In this document: positions 6,615-13,288 of the stretch, piece by piece
How the letters are laid out: every line of letters begins with the position of its first letter
Position numbering within the stretch: position 1 is the stretch's first letter
Assembly: GCA_013695885.1 (NCBI GenBank)
Contig: JACCZP010000097.1
Span: 1 to 13,288, forward strand
DNA length: 13,288 nucleotides
Direction of reading: 5' to 3'
DNA from: Thermoleophilaceae bacterium
GTDB lineage: Bacteria > Actinomycetota > Thermoleophilia > Solirubrobacterales > Thermoleophilaceae
Notes under the pieces: model-generated
Told to the model about the DNA's origin: nothing
Seen by the model: the letters and a program-made list of their open reading frames with translations, nothing else
The model's database searches: none
Made by a program: the position numbers and the translations under genes

Positions 6615-7940
6615 ATGACCGACGAGGAACCCACCCGACAGCATCCGGAGTCCCGAGGCGAGCCCCGGCGCCTCTTCCGCTCCCGCGACAACCGCGTCCT
6701 GGGCGGCGTTGCCGGCGGCGTGGCCCGCTACTTCGCGATCGACCCGATCATCGTGCGGATCGCCTTCGCCGCGCTCGCCGTATTCGGAGGCGTCGGCGTG
6801 TTCCTGTACCTGGCCGCGCTCCTCTTCGTTCCCTCCGAGGGCGCCGAGGGACAGCCCGCCGGCGCATCCCTGGCCGGTCGGGGGCGGCTGGCCACGGCGC
6901 TCGGCGCCGGGGCTCTCGCCGTCGCGGGGATCGCGATCCTCGGCGATGTCTTCTGGTTCCCCGGTCCGATCGTCCTCCTCGCCGTGGGCGCCATCGCCCT
7001 CTACGCCCTCCTGCGCACCGACGACGGGGCCCCGCCGAGCGCGCGGCGCGTGGCGATCCGGATCGCCGTCGGGGTAGCGCTCCTCGCCGCCTCGATCGCG
7101 GGGCTGGTGCTCAGCGCCTGGGCGTCGGGCATGGGCTACGGGGCGCTGGTGGCCGGCGTGGTGGTCGTGCTCGGCCTCCTGCTCGTTGCCGGCGCCGTCA
7201 CCCGTCGGCGCGAGGCTCGCTGGCTCGTGCTTCCCGCCCTCGTCCTCGCCGTGCCGCTCGGCATCGTCTCCGCCGCGGGCATCGACCTCCGCGGGGGCTT
7301 CGGCGAGCGCCTGTACCGCCCCGCCTCGGCCGCCGAGGTCGCCCCCGCCTACCGGCTCGGCGCCGGACGGATGGAGATCGACCTGCGGAGCGTCGACTTC
7401 GCGGGCCCCGAACGGCGCGTAGACGTCGGCCTGGGAATGGGTGAGGCCATCGTCGTCGTCCCCCGCAACGTGTGCGTCGAGACCCACGCCACCGTGGGCG
7501 CCGGCCTCGCGCGCTCTCTCGACCGGGCCGACGGCGGCATGGACGTCGAGGTGGGCGACCGGGTCCCCTCTCCGCCCGGCGTGCCCCGGGTGGTGGTGAA
7601 CGCCGACCTCGGCATGGGCCAGCTCCAGGTCGTCAACGACCCGCGTGCGGCGCAGGGCGGAGGTCACCGGGACGGTGACGGGCGCGGGCGCGGTGGGCGA
7701 GACCGCGGCAGTCGCGACAGCGGGCCCCCGTGGAGCGACCGCGGCGAGGGAAGCGGTCCTCCATGGAGCGACCGCGGCGAGGGCAGCGGACCGCCATGGA
7801 GCGAGGACGGTCCCGGCAGTGGTCCGCCGTGGAGGGGAGACGGTCCCGGACGGGCGCGGGGAGGCGACTCCTCCGTGCCTCCGCAGGACAACGCCGCGTG
7901 CAGACCGGCCACCGCGCAGGCTCGGGGAGGTGACCGATGA
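6615..7940 (+). CDS. PspC-domain membrane protein with LiaF-like C-terminal domain and GPPW repeat tail
   Basis: A 441-residue membrane protein. The N-terminal PspC domain (about residues 20-75) shows RLFRSRDNRVLGGVAGGVAR, DPIIVRIAFA and one helix ending YLAALLFVP. Five or so more helices follow at about 93-112, 115-134, 146-168, 174-195 and 203-222. Residues about 228-342 form a beta-rich domain with DLRSVDF, VDVGLGMGEAIVVVP and a repeated DLGMGQLQVV motif, resembling the LiaF/cell-wall-active antibiotic response domain. The tail (343-441) is Gly/Arg/Asp-rich with four 11-residue GPPW repeats. ATG 6615 is preferred over an in-frame TTG at 6558 because of the GAGACAGG just upstream and because the PspC region begins after it. 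LiaF-type proteins restrain a cognate sensor kinase; the kinase two genes downstream makes the same role plausible here. Its stop overlaps the next ATG (ATGA). Function in this organism is inferred. Confidence 0.85.
   Translation: MTDEEPTRQHPESRGEPRRLFRSRDNRVLGGVAGGVARYFAIDPIIVRIAFAALAVFGGVGVFLYLAALLFVPSEGAEGQPAGASLAGRGRLATALGAGALAVAGIAILGDVFWFPGPIVLLAVGAIALYALLRTDDGAPPSARRVAIRIAVGVALLAASIAGLVLSAWASGMGYGALVAGVVVVLGLLLVAGAVTRRREARWLVLPALVLAVPLGIVSAAGIDLRGGFGERLYRPASAAEVAPAYRLGAGRMEIDLRSVDFAGPERRVDVGLGMGEAIVVVPRNVCVETHATVGAGLARSLDRADGGMDVEVGDRVPSPPGVPRVVVNADLGMGQLQVVNDPRAAQGGGHRDGDGRGRGGRDRGSRDSGPPWSDRGEGSGPPWSDRGEGSGPPWSEDGPGSGPPWRGDGPGRARGGDSSVPPQDNAACRPATAQARGGDR
7719..7850 (+). repeat. Four tandem 33-bp coding repeats (SGPPWSDRGEG units)
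   Basis: Four contiguous 33-bp copies (7719-7751, 7752-7784, 7785-7817, 7818-7850) encode SGPPWSDRGEG, the same again, SGPPWSEDGPG and SGPPWRGDGPG. The first two are identical in protein but differ at third codon positions. The last two diverge in the second half (DGPG), which suggests stepwise duplication followed by selection on the protein. The repeats sit in the hydrophilic tail of the PspC/LiaF-like protein and keep its reading frame. Whether the tail is outside or inside the cell depends on helix count and is unknown. Confidence 0.9.
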
Positions 7941-8128
7941 CCGCCGACCGGCTCGACATCACCTCGCTGGTCGCGGGCGTCGTGGTGATCGCCCTCGGCG
8001 CCCTGCTGCTGCTCGACCGCGTGGGCGCGGTGGACATCGGCTTCGGTGCCCTCGCGCCGGCCCTGGTCGGGACGGTTGGCGCGATCCTGCTGGCGAGCGG
8101 CCTGAGCCGGGGCGCCGAGCAGCGGTGA
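7937..8128 (+). CDS. Small two-helix membrane protein (63 aa)
   Basis: A 63-residue protein with two predicted membrane helices (about residues 9-26 and 37-56) separated by LLDRVGAVDIG, a layout like the LiaI/LiaF-type transmembrane region found beside PspC proteins. The start ATG overlaps the upstream stop (ATGA) and is preceded by GGGGAGG at about 7924-7930, a strong ribosome-binding site, so it is very likely translated. It lies between the PspC/LiaF-like gene and the PspC sensor kinase. A role as an accessory sensor or spacer in that system is inference; I cannot name a specific family with certainty. Confidence 0.75.
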   Translation: MTADRLDITSLVAGVVVIALGALLLLDRVGAVDIGFGALAPALVGTVGAILLASGLSRGAEQR

Positions 8129-8189
8129 CGCCCGCGGCTCCCGCCGACTTCCGACGGACGGCAGCCGCCGGCGATGGGATCATGACGGG

Positions 8190-9497
8190 GTGAGCGCTAC
8201 TCCCTCGTCGCCGACGGCCCCAACCGCGCCGCCGTCCCCCCCGCTCCGCCGGGACCTCGAGCACGGGATCCTCGGTGGGGTCTGCGGAGGGCTCGGTCGC
8301 CGGCTTGGCGTCGATCCGGTGATCCTGCGCGCGGCGTTCGTGGCGGCGGCGGCCGCGGGGGGAGCGGGCATCGTGCTCTACGCGCTGGCCTGGGCGCTGG
8401 TTCCGGCGGCCGGGGCGGAGGAGCGCGCCCGGCCCGTTCGACGCGCGGCCGACTGGCGGGTTGCGGCCGGCGTCGCTCTGCTCGCGCTCAGCGGGCTTCT
8501 GGGACTCCGGGAGCTCGGGGTCTGGTTCACCGACGCGCTGGTCTGGCCGGTCGTGCTGGCCACCGCCGGCGGGGCGCTGATCTGGCGGCAGTCCGCAGCG
8601 AGCGGACGCGGGCGGACGGTGGCCCCGCACGAGAGCTCGTCAGCCGAGGCGCGTGAGGATCGCCGGGGCCGTCTTCCGCAGCTCGCTCTGGGTGGCACCG
8701 GGGCCGTTCCCGCCCTCCGGGGCCGCGCCCTCGGCCGCACCTTCACGGGCGTGGCGCTCGTCATCGCCGCCGGACTCGCTTTCCTCTTCCTGAACGGTGC
8801 GCTCGGCGCGGTGCGCGACGTGGTGCTCGGCGCTATCGCGGTCGCCGTCGTGCTGGCGGTCATCCTCGCCCCGTGGTGGTGGCGACTTCTCAGCCGGCTC
8901 TCCGAGGAGCGCGCCGAGCGCATCCGCTCCCAGGAGCGCGCCGAGGTCGCTGCCCACCTGCACGACTCAGTGCTCCAGACCCTCGCCCTCGTTCAGCGCC
9001 GCTCCCACGACCCGCGCGAGGTGGCCGGCCTTGCCCGGCGCCAGGAGCGCGAGCTGCGAACGTGGCTCTCCGGCCGCCCGCCGGCCCGTCCCTCCGAGCG
9101 CGTCGCCGCCGCCCTCGAAGCCACCGCGGCGGAGGTGGAGGAGGCCCATCGAATCACCGTCGAGACCGTGCTGGTCGGGGACGCCCCGCTGGACGAGCGC
9201 GGCGAGACGGTGGTGGCCGCCGCCCGTGAGGCGCTCGTGAACGCCGCGAAGTTCGCCGGTCGGGATGCACCGGTCTCCCTGTACGCCGAGCTCGGCGACG
9301 AGCGGATGCAGGTGTTCGTCCGCGACCGTGGACCGGGATTCGACCTCTCGGCCGTGCCGGCCGACCGTCGCGGGGTGCGCGACTCCATCGTCGGCCGGAT
9401 GGAGCGCCGGGGCGGGCGCGCGGTGATCCACGCCGGGGAGACGGGCTCCACCGGCACCGAGGTCGAGCTTCTCTTCGAGCGTAGGAACGGCCGGTGA
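8190..9497 (+). CDS. PspC-domain sensor histidine kinase (NarL/LiaS type)
   Basis: A 435-residue membrane sensor kinase. Residues about 18-75 are a PspC domain (LRRDLEHGILGGVCGGLGRR, DPVILRAAF, one helix). Further helices lie at about 89-106, 116-131, 186-204 and 209-228. The HisKA_3 dimerisation domain follows, with AAHLHDSVLQTLALVQRRS and phospho-acceptor H258. The HATPase_c domain has the N-box REALVNAAKFAG (N351), the G1 box DRGPGF (379-384) and a final GTEVELLF. The kinase phosphorylates the response regulator encoded immediately downstream, whose GTG overlaps its stop by 4 nt (GTGA). The start is GTG at 8190, since PspC homology begins soon after and the gene sits 61 nt from the small membrane protein. 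With most of its bulk in the membrane and little extracytoplasmic sequence, it fits the intramembrane-sensing class that detects envelope damage; the stimulus is inferred. Confidence 0.92.
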   Translation: MSATPSSPTAPTAPPSPPLRRDLEHGILGGVCGGLGRRLGVDPVILRAAFVAAAAAGGAGIVLYALAWALVPAAGAEERARPVRRAADWRVAAGVALLALSGLLGLRELGVWFTDALVWPVVLATAGGALIWRQSAASGRGRTVAPHESSSAEAREDRRGRLPQLALGGTGAVPALRGRALGRTFTGVALVIAAGLAFLFLNGALGAVRDVVLGAIAVAVVLAVILAPWWWRLLSRLSEERAERIRSQERAEVAAHLHDSVLQTLALVQRRSHDPREVAGLARRQERELRTWLSGRPPARPSERVAAALEATAAEVEEAHRITVETVLVGDAPLDERGETVVAAAREALVNAAKFAGRDAPVSLYAELGDERMQVFVRDRGPGFDLSAVPADRRGVRDSIVGRMERRGGRAVIHAGETGSTGTEVELLFERRNGR

Positions 9498-10153
9498 ACG
9501 CGGATCCGGCAACTCTCCCGCGGGTCGTCATCGTCGACGACCACGGCCTCTTCCGCGCCGGTGTACGGGCCGAGCTCGAGGGCGTGGTCGACGTGCTCGG
9601 CGAGGCGAGCACCGTCGAGCAGGCGGTGCAGTGCGCGCGCCGGCTCGAGCCCGATGTCGTCCTCCTCGACGTCCACATGCCGGCAGGGGGCGGTGCCGAG
9701 GTCATCCGCCAGGTGGCGCGCACCCATCCCGGCGTGCGCTTTCTCGCCCTCTCGGTTAGCGACGCCGCCGAGGACGTGATCGCGGTGATCCGCGCGGGCG
9801 CCCGCGGCTACGTGACGAAGACCATCTCCGGCCCCGAGCTGGCCGACGCCGTACGCCGGGTGGCCGGCGGGGACGCGGTGTTCTCGCCTCGCCTAGCGGG
9901 CTTCGTGCTCGACGCCTTCGCCGGGTCCATCCCCGTGGCGGATGTGGACCCCGAGCTCGACCAGCTCACCGCCCGCGAGCGCGAGGTCCTCCAGCACATC
10001 GCCCGCGGCTACCTGTACAAGGAGATCGGCGTCCGGCTGGGGATCTCGGCCAAGACGGTCGAGGCGCACGTCTCCGCGGTGCTGCGCAAGCTCCAGCTCT
10101 CGAACCGCCACGAGCTGAGCGCCTGGGCGGTGGAGCGGCGGCTGGTGGGGTAG
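9494..10153 (+). CDS. NarL/FixJ-family response regulator (LuxR HTH)
   Basis: A 219-residue DNA-binding response regulator, partner of the adjacent kinase. The receiver domain (about residues 9-125) has the acidic pair D15/D16 in VVIVDDHGLFR, phospho-acceptor D59 in VVLLDVHMP, S87 at the switch position and K109 in GYVTKTI. The LuxR-type HTH (about 155-216) reads LTAREREVLQHIARGYLYKE followed by GISAKTVEAHVSAVLRKLQL. The start is GTG 9494, with AGGAA at 9483-9487 six nt upstream and a 4-nt GTGA overlap with the kinase stop. By analogy with LiaR/VraR it probably activates its own operon and envelope-repair genes; no target site could be recognised upstream of 6615. Confidence 0.94.
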   Translation: MNADPATLPRVVIVDDHGLFRAGVRAELEGVVDVLGEASTVEQAVQCARRLEPDVVLLDVHMPAGGGAEVIRQVARTHPGVRFLALSVSDAAEDVIAVIRAGARGYVTKTISGPELADAVRRVAGGDAVFSPRLAGFVLDAFAGSIPVADVDPELDQLTAREREVLQHIARGYLYKEIGVRLGISAKTVEAHVSAVLRKLQLSNRHELSAWAVERRLVG

Positions 10154-10154
10154 G

Positions 10155-10179
10155 CGCGGTCGGGGTCCCGGGCGCCGCG
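10155..10179. terminator. GC-rich hairpin between convergent genes
   Basis: The 33-bp gap between the response regulator stop and the convergent MerR gene stop holds a two-part hairpin. The outer arms are CGCGG (10155-10159) and CCGCG (10175-10179); the inner arms are CGGG (10161-10164) and CCCG (10167-10170). Position and symmetry support a bidirectional terminator. There is no T-tract on either strand, which is common in GC-rich actinobacteria but leaves the call moderate. Confidence 0.45.
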
Positions 10180-10186
10180 TGAACCC

Positions 10187-10984
10187 CTACTTCCCCAGCG
10201 ACTTGCCGAACTCCCGCTCCACGGCGCGGGTCATGGTCTGCTGGAAGCCGGCGAGCACGGCCTGGGTGGCCAGCGGGCGCATGCGCTCGACGGTCTCGCG
10301 CATCGCCGCCCAGCGCTCGGGGGAGCGGGCGTCGCCGTCCTTGCCGGCGTCGGCCACGCTGCGCACGAAGAGCTTCACGAACGCCTCGGCGGTGGCTCGC
10401 TGGGCGCGGAAGATCTCCTCGGCCACCGCGACCACGTTCTTGACCGGCACCCCGAGCGACACCAGGTCCTCGCCCGCGCGCAGCAGCGTCGGGCTCGGCA
10501 CCTCGTAGCGCCCCTCGCCAAGCGGGCGCACCAGCTCGAGCCGCTCGAGGCGCTGGAGGGTCTTCGGCGCGAACGGGCCGCCGAGCCGCGACTCGAGCTC
10601 CGCGGCGTCGATGACCTCGGGGGTCTCGTCGCCGAAGGGCTCGAGGGCCGAGCGCTTGAACCACAGGGCTTCCTGACTGGCGCCCTGCGAGCCCTCGATC
10701 AGCCGCTTGATCGCGCGGAGGTTGAAGCCCTCGGCCTGCATCTCCTGGATCAAGCGAAGCCGGGCCGCATGCTCGGGCCCGTAATAGCCGGTGCGCGCCC
10801 TCACCTCGGGCGGCGGCAGGAGGTCGCGCGACTGGTGCGCGCGGATGTTGCGCACGGTCATGCCGGTCTCGCGGGCCAGCTCGTCGATGGTGAGCTGGTC
10901 GGCGCCCTCGGGCTCCAGGGCAACGATCTCGGCGGAAGTGGTCTGTTGGGCCATTGATTCGGCGGGAGTGGTCTGTTGGGCCAT
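10187..10984 (-). CDS. MerR-family transcriptional regulator
   Basis: A 265-residue cytosolic DNA-binding protein. The winged-helix MerR domain spans about residues 30-98: LTIDELARETGMTVRNIRAH (31-50), LLPPPEVRARTGYYGPEHAARL and IQEMQAEGFNLRAIKRLIE. The C-terminal ~165 residues are helical, without the Cys clusters of metal-sensing members, so an organic ligand or acyl-CoA effector is possible but not shown. The start at 10984 has GAGGA 9 nt upstream. A second in-frame ATG at 10954 begins an almost identical copy of the first residues (MAQQTTPAE versus MAQQTTSAE). A longer frame from 11098 would run through the divergent promoter and is rejected. It is divergent from the hydrolase/acyl-CoA dehydrogenase genes, which are its likely targets along with itself. 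Confidence 0.88.
   Translation of the reverse strand: MAQQTTPAESMAQQTTSAEIVALEPEGADQLTIDELARETGMTVRNIRAHQSRDLLPPPEVRARTGYYGPEHAARLRLIQEMQAEGFNLRAIKRLIEGSQGASQEALWFKRSALEPFGDETPEVIDAAELESRLGGPFAPKTLQRLERLELVRPLGEGRYEVPSPTLLRAGEDLVSLGVPVKNVVAVAEEIFRAQRATAEAFVKLFVRSVADAGKDGDARSPERWAAMRETVERMRPLATQAVLAGFQQTMTRAVEREFGKSLGK
10931..10984 (-). repeat. Direct repeat duplicating the MerR start codon region (30-bp period)
   Basis: Bases 10931-10954 and 10961-10984 are the same 24-mer with a single mismatch (A at 10936, G at 10966), spaced by exactly 30 bp. Both copies carry an ATG in the same frame, so the protein begins with two MAQQTT-x-AE units. The period is a multiple of three, so the duplication is neutral for the frame and creates two possible starts; only the outer one has a Shine-Dalgarno. 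Confidence 0.85.
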
Positions 10985-11025
10985 CGTCAGGGATCCTCGG
11001 ACCGTGACCAACCCACTGTAGATGA

Positions 11026-11043
11026 TTACTTCGTTCGGTGTAA
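11026..11043. promoter_or_regulatory. Candidate operator: dyad TTACnnCGnnCGnnGTAA
   Basis: The 18-bp sequence TTACTTCGTTCGGTGTAA is an imperfect palindrome with 12 of 18 positions symmetric (TTAC, CG, CG, GTAA). It lies in the 68-bp gap between the divergent MerR gene and the alpha/beta hydrolase gene and overlaps the first bases of the hydrolase's likely -10 element. A regulator bound here could occlude that promoter and also affect the MerR gene's own. The local A+T-rich character stands out from the GC-rich surroundings. Binding by the neighbouring MerR protein is inference; a TetR-type regulator could equally use such a dyad. Confidence 0.5.
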
Positions 11044-11055
11044 CATAGAGCCGTG
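11041..11055 (+). promoter_or_regulatory. -10 element placed for a leaderless transcript of the hydrolase gene
   Basis: TAACAT (11041-11046) matches the actinobacterial TANNNT -10 consensus and is followed by 6 nt and then the GTG start at 11053. Transcription would therefore begin at or within a base of the start codon. No convincing Shine-Dalgarno precedes the GTG, which agrees with leaderless expression. No clear -35 hexamer was found at the usual distance. Confidence 0.5.
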
Positions 11056-12009
11056 TCCAATGCGAAGACAGCGCGGCCGAAGGCCGGTGGGAAGCCACCC
11101 GTCGACGAAGACCCGCCCGTCCACCGCGAGGAGATGACCCTGCACGGCCGCTCGATGAGCTACCGCATCGCCGGCGAGGGACCGGCCATCGTCCTCATCC
11201 ACGGCATCACCGGATCTTCGGAGCAGTGGCGCCACGTGATGCCCCTGCTGGCCGATCGCTTCACGGTCATCGCTCCCGACCTGATGGGCCACGGGAAGTC
11301 GGACAAGCCCCGCGGCGACTACTCGCTGGGCTCCCATGCCACCGGCGTGCGCGATCTCATGGTGGCGCTCGGCCACCCGACCGCGACCGTCCTCGGTCAC
11401 TCGCTCGGCGGCGGCATCGCAATGCAGATGTCCTACCAGTTCCCCGAGCGCACCGAGCGCCTCGTGCTGGTGTCGAGCGGCGGCCTCGGGCGCGAGGTCA
11501 ACCCCCTGCTGCGGGCGGCCACGCTGCCGGGGTCCGAGCTCGTTCTCCCCCTGCTCTCCAACCGCCATGTGCGATCCGTGGGCCTCGCCGGCGCCGGGCT
11601 GCTCGGTCGCCTCGGGTTTCGTGCGGGCTCGGATCTCGCCGAGATGGCCACCGGCCACAACTCGCTGGCCGATCCCGAGACGCGGTACGCCTTCCTCGAC
11701 ACCCTCCGCTCGGTGGTCGACTATCGCGGCCAGCGCGTGACCGCCACCGACAAGCTGTACCTGGCTGCGGACATGCCCTCGCTGATCATCTGGGGTCGCC
11801 GCGATCCGATGATCCCCGTGGAGCACGCCGGCGAGGGGCACCGCGCCATGCCCGGCAGCCGCCTCGAGGTCTTCGACGACGCCGGCCACTTCCCTCAGCT
11901 CGACGAGCCACTGCGCTTCGCGCGCGTGCTGGGCGGCTTCGTCGAATCCACCGAGCCGAGCGAGATCCACCCCGAGACCCTGCGCGAGCGCCTGCTCGGC
12001 CTCTCGTAG
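11053..12009 (+). CDS. Alpha/beta hydrolase fold protein
   Basis: A 318-residue alpha/beta hydrolase, probably cytosolic as no signal peptide is visible. Features in order are the oxyanion-hole region [16 protein letters not shown] (47-62), [13 protein letters not shown] (74-86), the nucleophile elbow GHSLGGG with S117, the catalytic acid in [11 protein letters not shown] (D251), and the catalytic base in [11 protein letters not shown] (H279). The length and cap region (about 145-225) match esterases, epoxide-hydrolase-like and meta-cleavage-product hydrolases; the true substrate cannot be told. The first ~25 residues are charged and Pro/Lys-rich, unlike the core. The GTG start at 11053 fits the leaderless promoter. 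It is followed 41 nt later by an acyl-CoA dehydrogenase and is divergent from a MerR regulator, so a role in lipid or ester catabolism is the contextual inference. Confidence 0.9.
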   Translation: MSNAKTARPKAGGKPPVDEDPPVHREEMTLHGRSMSYRIAGEGPAIVLIHGITGSSEQWRHVMPLLADRFTVIAPDLMGHGKSDKPRGDYSLGSHATGVRDLMVALGHPTATVLGHSLGGGIAMQMSYQFPERTERLVLVSSGGLGREVNPLLRAATLPGSELVLPLLSNRHVRSVGLAGAGLLGRLGFRAGSDLAEMATGHNSLADPETRYAFLDTLRSVVDYRGQRVTATDKLYLAADMPSLIIWGRRDPMIPVEHAGEGHRAMPGSRLEVFDDAGHFPQLDEPLRFARVLGGFVESTEPSEIHPETLRERLLGLS

Positions 12010-12035
12010 AGACCGACCACCCTCCCCCCGTCTCC

Positions 12036-12042
12036 AAAGGAG
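12036..12042 (+). promoter_or_regulatory. Ribosome binding site deciding the acyl-CoA dehydrogenase start
   Basis: AAAGGAG lies 8 nt before GTG 12051, a near-perfect Shine-Dalgarno. It supports the GTG start over the internal ATG at 12132 that begins the conserved region ([10 protein letters not shown]). The strong site contrasts with the leaderless gene just upstream and would let this gene be translated independently on a shared mRNA. Confidence 0.7.
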
Positions 12043-12050
12043 CCCGTTCC

Positions 12051-13288
12051 GTGGAAGCCACCGTCGCTGGGGCCGCCGAGGCCGTCGCCGCCGCCGAGGC
12101 CGCGCTGCCGCCCGAGCAGGCCCCGTTCTCGATGGACCTCACCCAGGACCAGCGCGACGTGCGCGAATGGGTGCACGGGTTCGCGGAGAGGACGGTCCGC
12201 CCCGCCGCCTCCGAGTGGGACGAGCGCGAGGAGACGCCGTGGCCGGTGATCCAGGAGGCCGCCCAGATCGGTCTCTACGGCTTCGAGGCCCTCGCCCAGT
12301 TCTGGTCCGACGAGTCGGGGCTGATGCTGCCGATCGTCAACGAGGAGCTGTTCTGGGGGGACGCCGGCATCGGCATGTCGATCATGGGCACCACGCTCGC
12401 GGTGGCCGGGATCTACTCGGCGGGCACCCTCGAGCAGCTCGGCGAGTGGGTGCCCCAGTGCTACGGCACCCCGGAAGAGCCGCAGGTCGGCTCCTTCTGC
12501 GTGTCCGAGCCGGGCGCGGGCTCCGACGTCTCCTCCCTGCGCACTCTCGCCCGCTACGACGAGGCCAAGGACGAGTGGGTCCTCAACGGGCAGAAGGCGT
12601 GGGCCACCAACGGCGGCATCGCCAACGTGCACGTGGTCGTGGCCTCGGTCGACCGCGAGCTCGGCTCACGCGGCCAGGCCGCGTTCGTGATCGGGCCGGG
12701 CACGCCGGGAATCGAGATGGGCACGAAGGTGAAGAAGCACGGCATCCGCGCCTCACACACGGCCGACGTCTTCCTTGACGACTGCCGCGTTCCGGGCTCG
12801 TGCCTGCTCGGCGGCAAGGAGAAGCTCGACGAGCGCATGGCCCGCGCCCGCGAGGGCCGGTCCGGCCGCTCGCAGGCGGCGATGTCCACGTTCGAGGTCT
12901 CTCGGCCCACGGTGGGCGCCCAGGCCCTTGGGATCGCCCGCGCGGCCTATGAGTACGCGCTCGGCTACGCCAAGGAGCGCGAGCAGTTCGGGCGGCCGAT
13001 CATCGACAACCAGGCGATCGCGTTCGCCCTCGCGGACATGAAGATGGAGATCGACGCGGCGCGCATGCTCGTGTGGCGCGCATCGTGGATGGGCCGCACC
13101 GGGAAGCCGTTCGAGGCGGCCGAGGGCTCGATGTCGAAGCTCAAGGCCGGCGAGGTGGCCACGTGGGCGACCGAGCGGGCCATCCAGATCCTCGGCGGCA
13201 ACGGCTACACCCGCGAGTTCCCGGTGGAGCGGATGCACCGCGACGCCAAGATCTACACGATCTTCGAGGGCACCTCGGAGATCCAGCG
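12051..13288 (+). CDS. Acyl-CoA dehydrogenase, 3' end outside window
   Basis: An FAD-dependent acyl-CoA dehydrogenase, which introduces the alpha,beta double bond into an acyl-CoA and passes electrons to ETF; 412 codons are visible with no stop. The N-terminal helical domain runs about residues 28-145. It is followed by the beta domain with [17 protein letters not shown] (the family signature near 150), [14 protein letters not shown] and [22 protein letters not shown]. The C-terminal helical domain carries [20 protein letters not shown] and [20 protein letters not shown]. The catalytic-base motif IFEGTSEIQ places the expected Glu at E406. Oddities are an Ala/Glu-rich 27-residue N-terminal extension and a polar stretch [19 protein letters not shown] after the second domain, in place of a short linker. 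This makes it longer than the usual ~380 residues. Chain-length preference is not visible. It is likely co-transcribed with the hydrolase. Confidence 0.93.
   Translation, partial: MEATVAGAAEAVAAAEAALPPEQAPFSMDLTQDQRDVREWVHGFAERTVRPAASEWDEREETPWPVIQEAAQIGLYGFEALAQFWSDESGLMLPIVNEELFWGDAGIGMSIMGTTLAVAGIYSAGTLEQLGEWVPQCYGTPEEPQVGSFCVSEPGAGSDVSSLRTLARYDEAKDEWVLNGQKAWATNGGIANVHVVVASVDRELGSRGQAAFVIGPGTPGIEMGTKVKKHGIRASHTADVFLDDCRVPGSCLLGGKEKLDERMARAREGRSGRSQAAMSTFEVSRPTVGAQALGIARAAYEYALGYAKEREQFGRPIIDNQAIAFALADMKMEIDAARMLVWRASWMGRTGKPFEAAEGSMSKLKAGEVATWATERAIQILGGNGYTREFPVERMHRDAKIYTIFEGTSEIQ

Noticed and set aside
6276..7667. A 463-codon antisense open frame across otsB and the PspC gene
   Set aside because: It is Gly/His/Arg/Asp-rich with no domain, and both strands under it already carry well-supported genes. 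Long antisense frames are expected at this GC content.
7719..7850. The 33-bp repeats as a CRISPR array
   Set aside because: The units are directly adjacent with no unique spacers and keep a reading frame, so they are a coding tandem repeat.
8182..8193. A minimal frame ATG-ACG-GGG-TGA overlapping the kinase GTG start
   Set aside because: A three-codon frame can arise by chance, and nothing else supports a uORF.

Overview
This is a very GC-rich bacterial window. Its traits are compact coding, many GTG starts, 1-4 nt stop/start overlaps, TANNNT boxes placed for leaderless transcripts, and PspC/LuxR-type signalling genes. Together they suggest an actinobacterium. A Thermoleophilia/Solirubrobacterales-like lineage is my best guess from general resemblance, but no marker gene here proves it. 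No rRNA, tRNA, CRISPR array, insertion sequence or prophage gene was seen.

Layout. (1) 1-804: the 3' part of an AI-2E family membrane transporter. (2) 853-1584: two decayed genes side by side. One is the first ~97 residues of a phosphoketolase without a canonical start codon. The other is a multi-pass membrane protein whose two ends survive in different frames with the middle missing. (3) 1591-2361: a VIT/CCC1-type metal transporter. (4) 2439-6483, minus strand: a tightly overlapping three-gene operon read otsB, then a GH65 disaccharide phosphorylase, then a beta-phosphoglucomutase-like HAD enzyme. The three activities fit one trehalose route: trehalose-6-phosphate to trehalose, to beta-glucose-1-phosphate plus glucose, to glucose-6-phosphate. 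From established knowledge, mycobacterial OtsB1 carries the same three domain types in one polypeptide; here they are separate genes.

(5) 6615-10153, plus strand: an envelope-stress-type signalling operon. It holds a PspC/LiaF-like membrane protein with a GPPW repeat tail, a 63-residue two-helix membrane protein, a histidine kinase that itself begins with a PspC domain, and a NarL/LuxR response regulator. Three of the genes are joined by stop/start overlaps or near-abutment. (6) 10187-10984, minus strand: a MerR-family regulator with a duplicated N-terminus. It is divergent from (7) 11053 to the window end: an alpha/beta hydrolase, probably leaderless, followed by an acyl-CoA dehydrogenase cut by the window edge. 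The shared 68-bp intergenic region holds a dyad over the hydrolase -10 box, so MerR control of a small lipid/acyl-CoA catabolic operon is a reasonable inference.

I see no wholly unknown multi-gene system. The points most worth following up are the split OtsB1-like operon, the double-PspC two-component operon with its repeat tail, the chimeric open frame made from two broken genes, and the leaderless promoter/operator between the MerR gene and the hydrolase.
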